Notes under the pieces: generated by a model | What the model was told of the DNA's origin: nothing | The model's input: only the letters and a program-made list of their open reading frames with translations | Database searches by the model: none | Shown: one piece after another, positions 24,252 through 33,422 of the stretch | Position numbering within the stretch: position 1 is the stretch's first letter | How the letters are laid out: every line of letters begins with the position of its first letter | DNA from: JAOPZW01 sp963803375 | GTDB taxonomy: Bacteria; Actinomycetota; Thermoleophilia; Solirubrobacterales; Solirubrobacteraceae | NCBI GenBank assembly: GCA_963803375.1 | Contig: CAWDMB010000016.1 | Coordinates: 186,001 to 250,000, forward strand | Reading direction: 5' to 3' | DNA length: 64,000 bases | Program-made: the position numbers and the translations under genes

Positions 24252-26528
24252 CTAGTTGCGCGCGAGCATGCGGCCCATGAGCTCGAGCGAGCCCGCCTTC
24301 GAGAGCGGCTCGTTGAGGTTGCCGCACTTGGGCGACTGCACGCACGACGGGCAGCCCGACTCGCACCGGCACTCGGCGATCAGCCGGTGGGCGTCGCCCA
24401 CGAGCGCCTCGAAGCGGCGGAAGCCCTGCAGCGTGATGCCGACGCCGCCGGGATGCCCGTCGTAGATGAAGATCGTCGGGCGGCCGGTCTGCGGATGGAG
24501 GTTCGTCGAGAGCCCGCCGATGTCCCACCGGTCGCACATCGCCAGCAGCGGCAGCACCGCGATCTGCGTGTGCTCGGCGGCGTGCAGCGAGCCGAGCAGC
24601 GCCTCGGTCGGGAACTCGGAGGCCAGCAGCCCGGCGTCGAGCTCGTACCACAGCGCCTGCGTCGAGAACGACTGCGCCGGCAGCTCGAGGCCCTGCAGGT
24701 CGATGACCTCGTGGTCGGGCAGGCGCTTGCGCTGGAAGGCGTGGACCTGCTCGGTGACCGTGACCTCGCCGAAGCTCAGCGTGACGCCCATGAGCTCGCG
24801 GCGGTCGAGCAGGCGCTCGATCTCGAGGTCGGTCTCGCGCTTGGGCTGCGTGTACCAGTCGCCGTCGAAGGCCGCGACGAAGGCGCGCCGCCCGTCGAGG
24901 TCGAGCTCGCGCACCTCGTAGGAGCGCCCGAGGTGCAGGTAGATCGCGCCGTCGTGGACGGTCGAGGGCGCGCGCGCGGCCTCCATCGTGCCGAGCAGCT
25001 CGCCGCTCGAGATGTCGACGACCGCGACGGAGTCCGGCGAGGCCGAGCGCAGCGAGACGCGCGCGGCCGGGAAGTCCTCCGGGTGGCGCAGGACGAAGCG
25101 CCCGCCGCGCTCGATCAGCTCCCCGCGCGAGCGCAGCAGCTCGGCGTAGGCGCGCCAGCGCGGCCCGAGCGTCTCGGCGTCGTCGGGTCCCAGCGGCCCC
25201 TCGTGGGCGGCGCAGAGCAGGTGGGCGAGGTGGATCGGCTCGTTCTCGTGCCAGACGATCGCCGCCTCCACCGGGCGCTCGAGGAACTCGTCGGGGTGCC
25301 GGCAGAAGAACTGGTCCAGGGCGTCCTCGCCGGCGACGTAGACGGCCAGCCCGCGCCCGCGCCGCCCCGCCCGCCCCCACATCTGGCGCAGCGAGGCGAC
25401 CGTGCCGGGGAACGTCACGCAGACCGCGGCGTCGAGCGCGCCGATGTCGATGCCGAGCTCGAGCGCGTCGGTGGTGATGACCGCGAGCAGCTCGCCGCTC
25501 GTCAGCCGCGCCTCGAGCTCGCGCCGCTGCTGGGGCGTGTAGCCGGCGCGGTAGGGCGCGACGCGCTCGGCCAGGCCGTCGCCGGCCAGCGCCTCGCGCA
25601 CGATCCGCGCGACGAGCTCGACCGCCTTGCGCGACCTGATGAAGCAGATCGTGCGCGCGCCTTGGCGCACGAGCTCGGCCACGAGGTCGGCGGCCTCGCC
25701 GAGCGCCGAGCGGCGCAGCTGCAGCGCCTCGTCGACCACGGGCGGGTTCCACATCGCGATCTGGCGCCGGGCGCCCGGCGAGCCGTCGCGGTCGACGAGG
25801 CGCACGTCCTGCAGGCCCGTGAGGCGCTCGGCGAGCTCGACCGGGTTGGCGATCGTCGCGCTGGCCAGCAGGATGCGCGGGCTCGTGCCGTAGGCGGCGG
25901 CGACGCGCCGCAGCCGGCGCAGGACGTTGGCGACGTGCGAGCCGAAGACCCCACGGTAGACGTGGGCCTCGTCGACGACGACGACCGCGAGGTTCGAGAG
26001 GAAGTCGCCCCACGCCCGGTGGTTGGGGAGGATCCCGACGTGGAGCATGTCGGGGTTCGTGAGCACGAGATTCGAGCGCCGCCGGATCGCCGAGCGCTCC
26101 TCGCGGCGGGTGTCGCCGTCGTAGATCGCCGGGCGCAGGCGCTTGTGCAGCCCGAAGGCGTGCAGCGCGCGGGCCTGGTCCTGGGCGAGCGCCTTCGTGG
26201 GGTAGAGGTACAGCGCCCGGGCGCGCGCGTCGGTGCAGAGGACCTCGAGCGTCGGCAGGTTGAAGCACAGCGACTTGCCCGACGCGGTGCCCGTCGTGAC
26301 GATCGTCGTGCCCGCCCACGCCGACTCGAGCGCCTCGGCCTGGTGGGCGAAGAGCGCGTCGATCCCGGCGCTGCGCAGGCCCTCGCGCACGGCGGCGTGC
26401 AGGTCGCCCGGCACGGGCACGAGCTCGGGCTCGCGCGCGCCCTCGAAGGCCTCGCGCACCAGGCGCGCGTCGGCGCGGCCCTCGGCGAGCAGTTCGCTCC
26501 AGGGCTCGGTCTGCCGGGTGACCGCCAC
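24252..26528 (-). CDS. MrfA-like DEAD/H-box helicase with DUF1998
   Basis: A superfamily 2 DNA helicase of about 758 residues. Motif I is TGTASGKSL, motif II DEAH (VVVVDEAHVYRG), motif III SATI, motif V TDALELGIDIG and motif VI QMWGRAGRRG. The C-terminal third carries the DUF1998 region with a zinc- or cluster-binding cysteine set (ECRCESGCPSCVQSPKCGN). Related helicases (Bacillus MrfA, yeast Hrq1) act in repair of mitomycin-type crosslinks and bulky adducts. GTG 26528 is preferred; an upstream ATG at 26558 would overlap the divergent M14 gene start. Longer upstream frame is antisense to that gene. Confidence 0.85.
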   Translation of the reverse strand: MAVTRQTEPWSELLAEGRADARLVREAFEGAREPELVPVPGDLHAAVREGLRSAGIDALFAHQAEALESAWAGTTIVTTGTASGKSLCFNLPTLEVLCTDARARALYLYPTKALAQDQARALHAFGLHKRLRPAIYDGDTRREERSAIRRRSNLVLTNPDMLHVGILPNHRAWGDFLSNLAVVVVDEAHVYRGVFGSHVANVLRRLRRVAAAYGTSPRILLASATIANPVELAERLTGLQDVRLVDRDGSPGARRQIAMWNPPVVDEALQLRRSALGEAADLVAELVRQGARTICFIRSRKAVELVARIVREALAGDGLAERVAPYRAGYTPQQRRELEARLTSGELLAVITTDALELGIDIGALDAAVCVTFPGTVASLRQMWGRAGRRGRGLAVYVAGEDALDQFFCRHPDEFLERPVEAAIVWHENEPIHLAHLLCAAHEGPLGPDDAETLGPRWRAYAELLRSRGELIERGGRFVLRHPEDFPAARVSLRSASPDSVAVVDISSGELLGTMEAARAPSTVHDGAIYLHLGRSYEVRELDLDGRRAFVAAFDGDWYTQPKRETDLEIERLLDRRELMGVTLSFGEVTVTEQVHAFQRKRLPDHEVIDLQGLELPAQSFSTQALWYELDAGLLASEFPTEALLGSLHAAEHTQIAVLPLLAMCDRWDIGGLSTNLHPQTGRPTIFIYDGHPGGVGITLQGFRRFEALVGDAHRLIAECRCESGCPSCVQSPKCGNLNEPLSKAGSLELMGRMLARN

Positions 26529-26552
26529 GGCGGCCCATGCTAGAAGGGCGCG

Positions 26553-27227
26553 GTGCATCCCCTCCTCGCCCTCGCGGCGGCCGGCGCCGCGGCGGCGCCG
26601 GCGCCGGCGCCCGAGGTCATCGGGCGCTCGGTCGAGGGACGGCCGATCGCGCTGCAGCGCGTCGGCGACCCCGCGGCGCCCCGCAAGGTGCTGCTCGTCG
26701 GCTGCGTCCACGGCGACGAGCGCGCAGGGCGCCGGCTCGTCGCCCTGCTGGCCGCCAACGCGGTGGCGCCGGCGGGCTCCCAGCTGCTGCTCGTCCGCGA
26801 CCTCAACCCCGACGGCTCCGCGCGCCGGACCCGGGCGAACGCCCGCGGCGTCGACCTCAACCGCAACTCGGCGCAGGGCTGGGCCGGCGCCGGGCGCCGG
26901 CCGTGGTCGGAGCCCGAGGCGCGTGCCTGGCGCGACCTCGTCCGGCGCGAGCGCCCCGCGGTGACGATCTTCTATCACCAGCCGCTCGGGCTCGTCGACG
27001 TCCCCTCGGTGGGGGCCGCGACCCCGAGCCGGCGCTACGCCCGCGTCGCGCGGCTACCCGTGCGCCGCCTGCGCACGTATCCCGGGAGCCTCACGCGTTG
27101 GCAGAACGCGCGCGTGCGCCGCGGGAGCGCGTTCGTGGTCGAGCTGCCGCGCGGCCCGATGACGAACGTCGCGGTCCTGCGTCACGGGGCCGCGGTCGTC
27201 GCGCTGGCGCGCAGCGCGAGGATCTGA
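26553..27227 (+). CDS. secreted M14-type zinc carboxypeptidase/amidase
   Basis: A 224-residue protein with a short signal peptide (to about residue 16-20) and a compact M14 carboxypeptidase fold. Zinc ligands are in GCVHGDE (HxxE), the substrate-binding region is DLNPDGSARRTRANARGVDL then NRN, a later His is in FYHQP, and the catalytic Glu in FVVELP. The small size and motif set resemble MpaA-type murein peptide amidases, which hydrolyse the gamma-D-Glu-diaminopimelate bond. It starts at GTG 26553, divergent from the helicase with only 24 bases between. Confidence 0.8.
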   Translation: MHPLLALAAAGAAAAPAPAPEVIGRSVEGRPIALQRVGDPAAPRKVLLVGCVHGDERAGRRLVALLAANAVAPAGSQLLLVRDLNPDGSARRTRANARGVDLNRNSAQGWAGAGRRPWSEPEARAWRDLVRRERPAVTIFYHQPLGLVDVPSVGAATPSRRYARVARLPVRRLRTYPGSLTRWQNARVRRGSAFVVELPRGPMTNVAVLRHGAAVVALARSARI

Positions 27228-27490
27228 CGCAGCTCGTCCGCGACCGACGGCGTCGTCCGCGGCCCGCGGCCACGTGAGCCGGACGACGACGTAGCCGGCA
27301 GCGCGCTACGCCCACTCCGTGCCGCAAGCGTGCCGGTCCGTCCGGCGTCTGCGGTCTCCTTGGCGCATCGACGCGGTCGCGCTGCACGGACGAGGGCTGG
27401 GCGATCCTGGCGCAGCCGCCCGGCCGCCGAGACCTCGGTTGCCACGAGCCGTGGGAGCGCTCGCTGGCCCGCTCGCGTCGGCGCCGGGCG

Positions 27491-28384
27491 ATGGCGGAGC
27501 GCCGCTCGAGCCTGCCCGTGGGCGCCGTCTCAGCCGCGCTCCTGGTCGCCACGCTCGCCGGTCCGGCGGGCGCGGCGGCGCTCGCGCAGGGCGTCGTGGC
27601 CACGAGCGGCGCGCACGCGCCGATGCTCGCGGTCGGCAGTCGCGGCCCGTCGGTCGCCGCCGCCCAGCGCGCGCTGGCGATCCCGGCGGACGCCATCTTC
27701 GGGCCCCAGACCCTGGCCGCGGTGCTGGCCTTCCAGCGCGCCCACGGCCTCGAGGTCGACGGCGTGATCGGGCCCGTCACCCGTGCCGCGCTGGGCGGCC
27801 CGACCCCCGGGTCGGCGACCACGGTCGCGCTGCAGCGGGCCCTGGGCGTCGCCGCGGACGGCGACTTCGGGCCGATCACGCGCGCCGCGGTGCGCCGGTA
27901 CCAGCTCGCGCACGGGCTCGAGGTCGACGGGATCGCCGGCCCGCAGACGCTCGGCGCCCTCGGCCTGCCGACGTCGCCGACGCTCGGCGCCGGCGGCGCG
28001 AGCGCGCTGCCGCCGTTCCCCGGCGCGGGCACCGTCGTCGCGGCGGCGCGCGCGAAGCTCGGGCTGCCGTATCTCTACGGCGGCAACGGCCCGGGCAGCT
28101 ACGACTGCTCGGGCCTCACGGTCTACGCGCTGGCCCGAGCCGGGATCGCCCTGCCGCGAACGAGCTACCTCCAGTTCGGCGTCGGGCGCGCGCTCGAGCG
28201 CTCCGCCGTGCAGGCGGGCGACCTCGTCTTCTTCGACACCGACGGCACCGGCGCCTCGCACGTCGGCATCGCCACGAGCCCGACGACGTTCATCTCGGCG
28301 ACGCTGCACGGCGTGCGCGAGGCCGCCACCTTCGACGCCTACTGGGGTCCCAGATACCTCGGCGCCCGCCGCATGGGCGCGTAG
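27491..28384 (+). CDS. secreted NlpC/P60 endopeptidase with two peptidoglycan-binding domains
   Basis: A 297-residue secreted protein: signal peptide (residues ~1-33), two PG_binding_1 repeats (about 50-100 and 105-155, each with VDG(V/I)(I/A)GP.T), a linker, and a C-terminal NlpC/P60 domain. The catalytic Cys is in YDCSGLTVYA, the His in SHVGIA. It should bind glycan and cut stem peptides during wall remodelling. The 263 bases upstream hold no gene. It converges on glycerate kinase across a strong terminator hairpin. Confidence 0.9.
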   Translation: MAERRSSLPVGAVSAALLVATLAGPAGAAALAQGVVATSGAHAPMLAVGSRGPSVAAAQRALAIPADAIFGPQTLAAVLAFQRAHGLEVDGVIGPVTRAALGGPTPGSATTVALQRALGVAADGDFGPITRAAVRRYQLAHGLEVDGIAGPQTLGALGLPTSPTLGAGGASALPPFPGAGTVVAAARAKLGLPYLYGGNGPGSYDCSGLTVYALARAGIALPRTSYLQFGVGRALERSAVQAGDLVFFDTDGTGASHVGIATSPTTFISATLHGVREAATFDAYWGPRYLGARRMGA

Positions 28385-28412
28385 ATCAGCTGTGCCACCG
28401 CCCGCCGATGAG

Positions 28413-28459
28413 CCGAGTGCTGGAAAGGGCGTCCATATGACGCCTTGGTCAGCACTCGG
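28413..28459. terminator. bidirectional terminator hairpin
   Basis: CCGAGTGCTG (28413-28422) pairs with CAGCACTCGG (28450-28459), and inside it GGCGTC (28428-28433) pairs with GACGCC (28439-28444) around loop CATAT. It sits between two convergent genes and is symmetrical, so it can serve both strands. Confidence 0.75.
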
Positions 28460-28476
28460 GCGGAGTTCGCCCCGGT

Positions 28477-29478
28477 CTAGAGGATCTCCGCGAGCGACGT
28501 CGCGGCCGCCTCGATCTCCGCGAGCGTCGTGGCCTCGAGCACGCGCTGGAGGTCGAGCATCCGCGCGCCGAAGGCCCCGAGCTCGTCGCGGCCGACGATC
28601 GCGCTGCAGGCCACGCCGCCCTGTCGCGCGCGGACGGCGATCTCGCCGACGATCTTGCCCTGCAGGGTCTGCTCGTCGATGCGCCCCTCGCCGGTGACCA
28701 CGCCGCGGGCCGCCCGCAGCCGCGCGTCGAAGCCCAGCGCGCCGAGCACGAACGGCGCCCCGCGCTGCAGGACGGCGCCGAAGCGGGCCCACAGGCCGCC
28801 CGAGAGCCCGCCCGCGCAGCCGGTCATCGGCACGCCGCGCGGGTCGCGCGGGAACGTCGCGGCGAGCTGCTCCAGGCGCCCGCGCAGCCGCCGCGCCGCC
28901 GCGGGGTCGGCGCCCTTCTGGGGCCCGAAGACCTCCGGCGCCAGCTCGAACGGGGTGCGGACGTCGCAGAGCATCACGAGCCGCGCGCCGCTCAGGCCGC
29001 CGGCCTCCTCGATCGCGGCGATCGCGCCCGCGGCGCCGTCGGTCGTCGCGCTGCCGCCGCAGGCCACGAGCACGACCTCGGCGCCGGCCGCGACGGCCGC
29101 CGCGACGAGCTCGCCGGTCCCGTAGCTCGAGGCGGCCTCGGCATCGCGCTCGTCGTCGGCGATCAGCCCCAACCCGCTGGCCTGGGCCATCTCGACGACC
29201 GCCGTGCCCCCGTCCTCGAGCAGCGCGAAGCCGACCTGCAGCTCGCGGCCGAGCGGGTCGTGGACCCGCGCCGCCGCGGTCTCGCCGCCGAGCGCGGTGA
29301 GCAGCGCCTCCATCGTCCCCTCGCCGCCGTCCGCGACCGGGCACAGGTCGGGCGCGGGCAGGCCCGCGGCCTCGAGGCCGCGGCCGATCGCAGCCGCCAC
29401 CGCGGTCGCGCGGAACGTCCCCTTGAAGCTGTCGGGGGCGACGAGCACGGGGGCATCGGTCAGGCTGTGAGCGACCAT
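28477..29478 (-). CDS. glxK: glycerate kinase (GlxK family)
   Basis: A 333-residue kinase phosphorylating glycerate (to 2- or 3-phosphoglycerate). Family marks are VLVAPDSFKGT at the N-terminus, PVADGGEGTMEAL, the CGGSATTDGAAG nucleotide region and VTGEGRIDEQTLQGK near the C-terminus. Length is close to the usual 370-380 but slightly short. ATG 29478 (MVAHSLTDAP) is chosen over the GTA-side upstream ATG at 29499. It feeds glycerate from glyoxylate or sugar-acid breakdown into glycolysis. Transcribed alone; the DNA ligase gene lies upstream on the same strand. Confidence 0.9.
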   Translation of the reverse strand: MVAHSLTDAPVLVAPDSFKGTFRATAVAAAIGRGLEAAGLPAPDLCPVADGGEGTMEALLTALGGETAAARVHDPLGRELQVGFALLEDGGTAVVEMAQASGLGLIADDERDAEAASSYGTGELVAAAVAAGAEVVLVACGGSATTDGAAGAIAAIEEAGGLSGARLVMLCDVRTPFELAPEVFGPQKGADPAAARRLRGRLEQLAATFPRDPRGVPMTGCAGGLSGGLWARFGAVLQRGAPFVLGALGFDARLRAARGVVTGEGRIDEQTLQGKIVGEIAVRARQGGVACSAIVGRDELGAFGARMLDLQRVLEATTLAEIEAAATSLAEIL

Positions 29479-29550
29479 GGCCACCGCGAAGCAGTACACG
29501 ACGCTCGAGGCCGCCGGGCGCGAGCTGCGGCGGCGAGGCGCCCGAACGGC

Positions 29551-30480
29551 TCAGCCGTCGAGCTGATCGAGCGTGCACGCGTGCGGGGGCTTGTCCTCGC
29601 GCCAGCGCTGGACCTTCGTCCCGTGGCGGATGCGCCCGTCGCTGACGTGGTCGAAGGAGACCTCGACGACGAGCTCGGGGCGCACCTTGACCCACTCGAG
29701 CTCACGCGCGTTGTTCCAGCGGCTCGGCTCGCCGACGCCGCGTTCGCCGGTCTCGAAGGGTGCGAGCCTGTCGACGAGCGTGCGCTTCTCGCTCGCGCTG
29801 AACCCGCTCGAGTGGCCGACCTCGTGCAGGCGGCCGTCGTCGCCGTAGAGGCCGAGGATCAGCGAGCCGACGGTGCGCTCGGCCTTGCCCGGACGCCATC
29901 CGAGGACGACGGCGTCGATCGTGCGCACGCGCTTGACCTTGACCATGCCGACGCGCTCGCCGGGCCGGTACGGCGCGTCGGCATCCTTGGCGATGACGCC
30001 CTCGGCATCGTGCAGCCAGTGCTGGGCCTCGGCGGCGCTGCGCACGACCGGCGTCAGCTCGACTGGCGCGGCCACGAGCGCCTCCAGCGCCGCGCGGCGC
30101 TCGTCGTAGGGCAGCGCGAGCAGCACGTCGTCGTCACGGGCGAGGAGGTCGAAGGCGAAGTACGTCGCCGGCGTCTCCTCGGCGAGCTTCGCGATCCTCG
30201 AGGCCGCGGGGTGGATGCGCTGTCCGAGCGTGTCGAAGGAGCCGGGCACGACGATCTCGCCGTCGAGCACGTAGCGGCCCTCGGGGAAGCGCAGCTCGGG
30301 GAAGTAGCGCGTCAGCGTCCGGCCGTTGCGCGACTGCAGCTCGACGTCGGGGCCGTCGACGAAGGCGACGGCGCGAAAGCCGTCCCACTTGGGCTCGTAG
30401 GCCCAGCCGTCGCCGCCGGGCAGGGCCGAACGCGAGCGCGCGAGCTGGGGCAGGACCGGCGGGGTCAGCGGCAGGGCCAC
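29551..30480 (-). CDS. ATP-dependent DNA ligase (LigC-like)
   Basis: A 309-residue ATP-dependent ligase. The adenylated lysine is Lys31 in motif I (YEPKWDGFRA); other nucleotidyltransferase motifs follow (DGEIVVP, FAFDLLARD, EGVIAKDADAPY, GMVKVK). After the adenylation domain comes the OB fold (VLGWRPGKAERTVGSLILGLY). The size and motifs match mycobacterial LigC-type repair ligases. No Ku or polymerase-domain partner gene is present in this window. The replicative ligase of actinobacteria is NAD-dependent, so this is probably a repair enzyme. Confidence 0.85.
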   Translation of the reverse strand: MALPLTPPVLPQLARSRSALPGGDGWAYEPKWDGFRAVAFVDGPDVELQSRNGRTLTRYFPELRFPEGRYVLDGEIVVPGSFDTLGQRIHPAASRIAKLAEETPATYFAFDLLARDDDVLLALPYDERRAALEALVAAPVELTPVVRSAAEAQHWLHDAEGVIAKDADAPYRPGERVGMVKVKRVRTIDAVVLGWRPGKAERTVGSLILGLYGDDGRLHEVGHSSGFSASEKRTLVDRLAPFETGERGVGEPSRWNNARELEWVKVRPELVVEVSFDHVSDGRIRHGTKVQRWREDKPPHACTLDQLDG

Positions 30481-30590
30481 GCCGACGCAGCTTAGAACCT
30501 GCGCGGGCTCGGGGGGCGTAGGTTCGCGCCCGTGACCGGCGCGGGCGTGCCGCCCGCCGCGCGGGTGCGGAGCGTAGCTACGATGGCCCG

Positions 30591-31304
30591 ATGCCGCCCG
30601 AGCACGCCACCGTAGCCGAGGAGGAGTACCTCCAGACGCTGTTCTGGCTGCAGGAGGCGGGGCTGCCGATGACGGGCGCGAACGTCGCGCGGGCGATGCA
30701 GCTCTCGCCGCCGACCGTCCACGAGATGATCGGACGGCTCGAGCGTGACGGCTACATCACGCGCGCGGGCGACAAGACGATCTCGTTCACCGGCAGCGGC
30801 CAGGAGCACGCCGCCGACGTCGTGCGCCGCCACCGCCTCATCGAGCGCTTCCTGACCGACGTGCTCGGCATCCCGTGGGACGACGTGCACGAGGAGGCCG
30901 AGCGCCTCGAGCACGCGATGTCGCCGGTGCTCGAGGAGCGCATGCTCGCGGCGATCGGCGACGCCAAGACCTGCCCGCACGGCCATCCGATCGTGGCCGG
31001 CACGCGCATCGAGGGCGTGCCGCTGGCCGACGTCGCCGACGGCGCGGCGATCCGCGTCCTGCGCTTCGAGAACGAGGCCGAGGACCTCCTGCACTACCTC
31101 AAGGACTCGGGGCTCGAGCCGGGCCTCGAGGGCACCGTCGCCGGGCGCGACGGCGAGCAGGTCCGCGTCATGGCCGGTGGGCGCGACCTGGCGATCGACG
31201 CGACCGTGGCGGAGACGGTGTCCGTGGTCGCCGACCCGTCGCCGCCGCCGCGCGTGGCTCTGCCCGAGCAGCTCGTGCTCTCGCGCGAGCGCTACGGGCG
31301 CTGA
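30591..31304 (+). CDS. DtxR/MntR-family metal-dependent repressor
   Basis: A 237-residue metalloregulator. The winged helix is at residues ~5-65 (EEEYLQTLFWLQEAGLPMTG; LSPPTVHEMIGRLERDGYIT), the metal-binding/dimerisation domain follows with His and Glu ligands (HAADVVRRHRLIERFL; EAERLEHAMSPVLEERM), then CPHGHPI and a C-terminal FeoA/SH3-like domain. It should repress metal uptake genes when Fe(II) or Mn(II) is bound. Regulated targets are not next to it: neighbours are an aminotransferase (convergent, zero spacing) and the ligase (divergent). Confidence 0.9.
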   Translation: MPPEHATVAEEEYLQTLFWLQEAGLPMTGANVARAMQLSPPTVHEMIGRLERDGYITRAGDKTISFTGSGQEHAADVVRRHRLIERFLTDVLGIPWDDVHEEAERLEHAMSPVLEERMLAAIGDAKTCPHGHPIVAGTRIEGVPLADVADGAAIRVLRFENEAEDLLHYLKDSGLEPGLEGTVAGRDGEQVRVMAGGRDLAIDATVAETVSVVADPSPPPRVALPEQLVLSRERYGR

Positions 31305-32414
31305 CTACGCGGGCGCGGGGGCGCCGCTGAGCGAGCGGTAGGCGTCGGCCAGCCGGCCGATGCCCTCGTCGATCTGCTCGGGGGTCACCCCCGAGTAGGC
31401 GAGGCGCAGCGTGTTCTCGCCGCCCTCGAGGAGGAAGTCGGTGCCCTTCACGAACGTCACGCCGCGCTCCGCCGCCGCGAGGAAGAGCGCCTCGACGTCG
31501 GTGCCCTCGGGCAGCTCGACCCACATGAAGTATCCGCCCTCGGGGGCCACGTAGCGCGCCTCGGGCAGGTCGCGCTCGAGCGCGGCGACGAGCGCGGCGA
31601 CCCGCCGGCGCAGGTTCGTGCGCACGGTCGCGATCGAGCCGGCGATCGCGCCCGAGGCGCAGAACTCGTGGACGATCGACTGGGCGACCATGTTCGGGCT
31701 GATGTACGTGTTCGTCGCGCGCCGGACGATCGCGCCGATCGTCTCGGTCGGCCCGACGAGGTAGCCCACGCGGATGCCGGGGCAGATCGTCTTGGAGAAC
31801 GACGACGCGTAGACGACGACGGCGGCGTCGTCGAGCCCGAGCATCGTCGGGAGCGGCTCGCCCGCGAAGCGGATCTCGACGTAGGGGTCGTCCTCGAAGA
31901 CCGTGAAGCCGTGCTCGCGGGCGAGCGCCAGCAGGGCGTCGCGCTTGGCGCGCGAGAGCGTGTGGCCGGCGGGGTTCTGGAAGTTCGGGATCACGTGCGC
32001 GAGCTTCGGGCGCACGCCGGCGCGCAGCAGCGCGCCCAGCGCGTCGACGTCGAGCCCGTCGGGCTCGAGCTCGACTGGGTGGATCTCCGCGCCGCGCTCG
32101 CGCAGCCCCAGCAGCGTCCGATCGTAGGTCGGGCGCTCGACGACGACGGCGTCGCCGGGGGCGACGAGCTCGTCGAAGAGGAAGGCGTCGGCCTGCATCG
32201 AGCCGTTCGTGACGACGACGTTCTCGACGCCGACGCCGTGGCGCTCGGCGATCCACGCACGCAGCGGCAGGTAGCCGACCGCGGTGCCGTACGCGGTCGT
32301 GCCGCCGGGGTCGTTCGCGAAGGCGCGGGCGGCGGCCTCGCGCAGGCCCGCGACGTCGACGATGTCGAGCGACGGAGCGCCCCGGGCGAACGAGATCGTG
32401 CTGGCGGCGGGCAT
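31305..32414 (-). CDS. PLP-dependent aminotransferase (class I/II, 2-aminoadipate type)
   Basis: A 369-residue fold-type I aminotransferase. The PLP lysine is in YASSFSKTICPGIRVGY; the cofactor Asp/Tyr region is FEDDPYVEIRF, and HVIPNFQNPAGHT carries the conserved Asn. The order and spacing match the LysN/ARO8-like or MocR-derived aminotransferases that lack the DNA-binding domain. The amino donor and acceptor cannot be inferred. ATG 32414 (MPAASTISFARG) is preferred over 32444. Its stop abuts the stop of the convergent metal regulator. Confidence 0.8.
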   Translation of the reverse strand: MPAASTISFARGAPSLDIVDVAGLREAAARAFANDPGGTTAYGTAVGYLPLRAWIAERHGVGVENVVVTNGSMQADAFLFDELVAPGDAVVVERPTYDRTLLGLRERGAEIHPVELEPDGLDVDALGALLRAGVRPKLAHVIPNFQNPAGHTLSRAKRDALLALAREHGFTVFEDDPYVEIRFAGEPLPTMLGLDDAAVVVYASSFSKTICPGIRVGYLVGPTETIGAIVRRATNTYISPNMVAQSIVHEFCASGAIAGSIATVRTNLRRRVAALVAALERDLPEARYVAPEGGYFMWVELPEGTDVEALFLAAAERGVTFVKGTDFLLEGGENTLRLAYSGVTPEQIDEGIGRLADAYRSLSGAPAPA

Positions 32415-32543
32415 GGCGCCAGAGGGTAGTGCGGATGCCGGCACCTGCGGAACCCGGTGACCCGCGGCGTCGGCCGCCTGAGGCCCCTCGCCTCAACGGG
32501 CCGGCGCTGCGCTTCCCGCGCCGGCCCGAGGCGGGCGCGCTCG

Positions 32544-33422
32544 TCAGCCGCGCAGGAGCTCGACCGCGAGCTCGGCCACCTGCGTCGGCGTGCGCCCGAC
32601 GCGCACGCCGCGGGCCTCGAGCGCCTCGGCCTTCGCCTTCGCGGTCCCCGCCGTCCCTGAGACGATCGCGCCAGCGTGGCCCATCGTCTTGCCCGGCGGC
32701 GCCGTGAAGCCGGCGATGTAGGCCACGACGGGCTTGGAGACGTGCTCGGCGATGTAGTCGGCGGCCTCCTCCTCGGCCGATCCGCCGATCTCGCCGGCCA
32801 TCACGACGAGCTCGGTCTCCGGGTCGGACTCGAAGAGCGCGAGCACGTCGATGAACGACGAGCCCGGGACCGGGTCGCCGCCGATGCCGACGATCGACGA
32901 GTTGCCGAAGCCCTGCTGGGCGATCTCGTTGCCGATCTGGTAGGTCAGCGTGCCCGAGCGCGAGACGACGCCGACGTTGCCCGCCTTGAAGAAGGCGGCC
33001 GGGATGATCCCGACGTTGGCCTTGCCGGGCGAGAGGACGCCGGGGCAGTTGGGCCCGACGAGCCGTGTGCCCGGGTGGGCCTGGCGGAGATGGTTGAAGA
33101 CGCGCAGCTCGTCGTGGGCGGGGATGCCCTCGGTGATGGCGACGATGACCGCGATGCCCGCGTCGGCCGCCTCGAGGATCGAGTCGGCGGCGAAGCGCGG
33201 GGGTACGAAGATCATCGCCGTGTTCGCGCCGGTCTCGCGGACGGCGTCGACGAAGAGGTTGAAGACGGGGACGCCGTCGACGTCGTGGCCGGCCTTGCCG
33301 GGCGTGACGCCGGAGGCGACCTGCGTGCCGTAACGCTTGTTGTTGAGCGCGTGGAACGTGCCCTCGCGCCCGGTGATCCCCGACACGCACAGGCGCGTGT
33401 CCTCGTCGACGAGGACGCTCAT
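32544..33422 (-). CDS. sucD: succinyl-CoA ligase alpha subunit
   Basis: A 292-residue SucD. It has the CoA-binding Rossmann start (CVSGITGREGTFHALNNKRYG), VGPNCPGVLSPGKANVG, and the phosphohistidine loop GKTMGHAGAIV near the C-terminus. With SucC it converts succinyl-CoA, phosphate and NDP to succinate, CoA and NTP in the citric acid cycle. Its ATG overlaps the sucC stop by four bases (33419-33422), the usual sucCD coupling. Confidence 0.95.
   Translation of the reverse strand: MSVLVDEDTRLCVSGITGREGTFHALNNKRYGTQVASGVTPGKAGHDVDGVPVFNLFVDAVRETGANTAMIFVPPRFAADSILEAADAGIAVIVAITEGIPAHDELRVFNHLRQAHPGTRLVGPNCPGVLSPGKANVGIIPAAFFKAGNVGVVSRSGTLTYQIGNEIAQQGFGNSSIVGIGGDPVPGSSFIDVLALFESDPETELVVMAGEIGGSAEEEAADYIAEHVSKPVVAYIAGFTAPPGKTMGHAGAIVSGTAGTAKAKAEALEARGVRVGRTPTQVAELAVELLRG

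Noticed and set aside
26529..26978. Helicase N-terminal extension to 26978
   Set aside because: It is antisense to the M14 peptidase gene, has no family similarity, and the helicase length is already normal from 26528.
27228..27490. c-di-AMP riboswitch upstream of the NlpC/P60 gene
   Set aside because: Such genes often carry one in actinobacteria, so I looked, but I could not find the conserved core segments.
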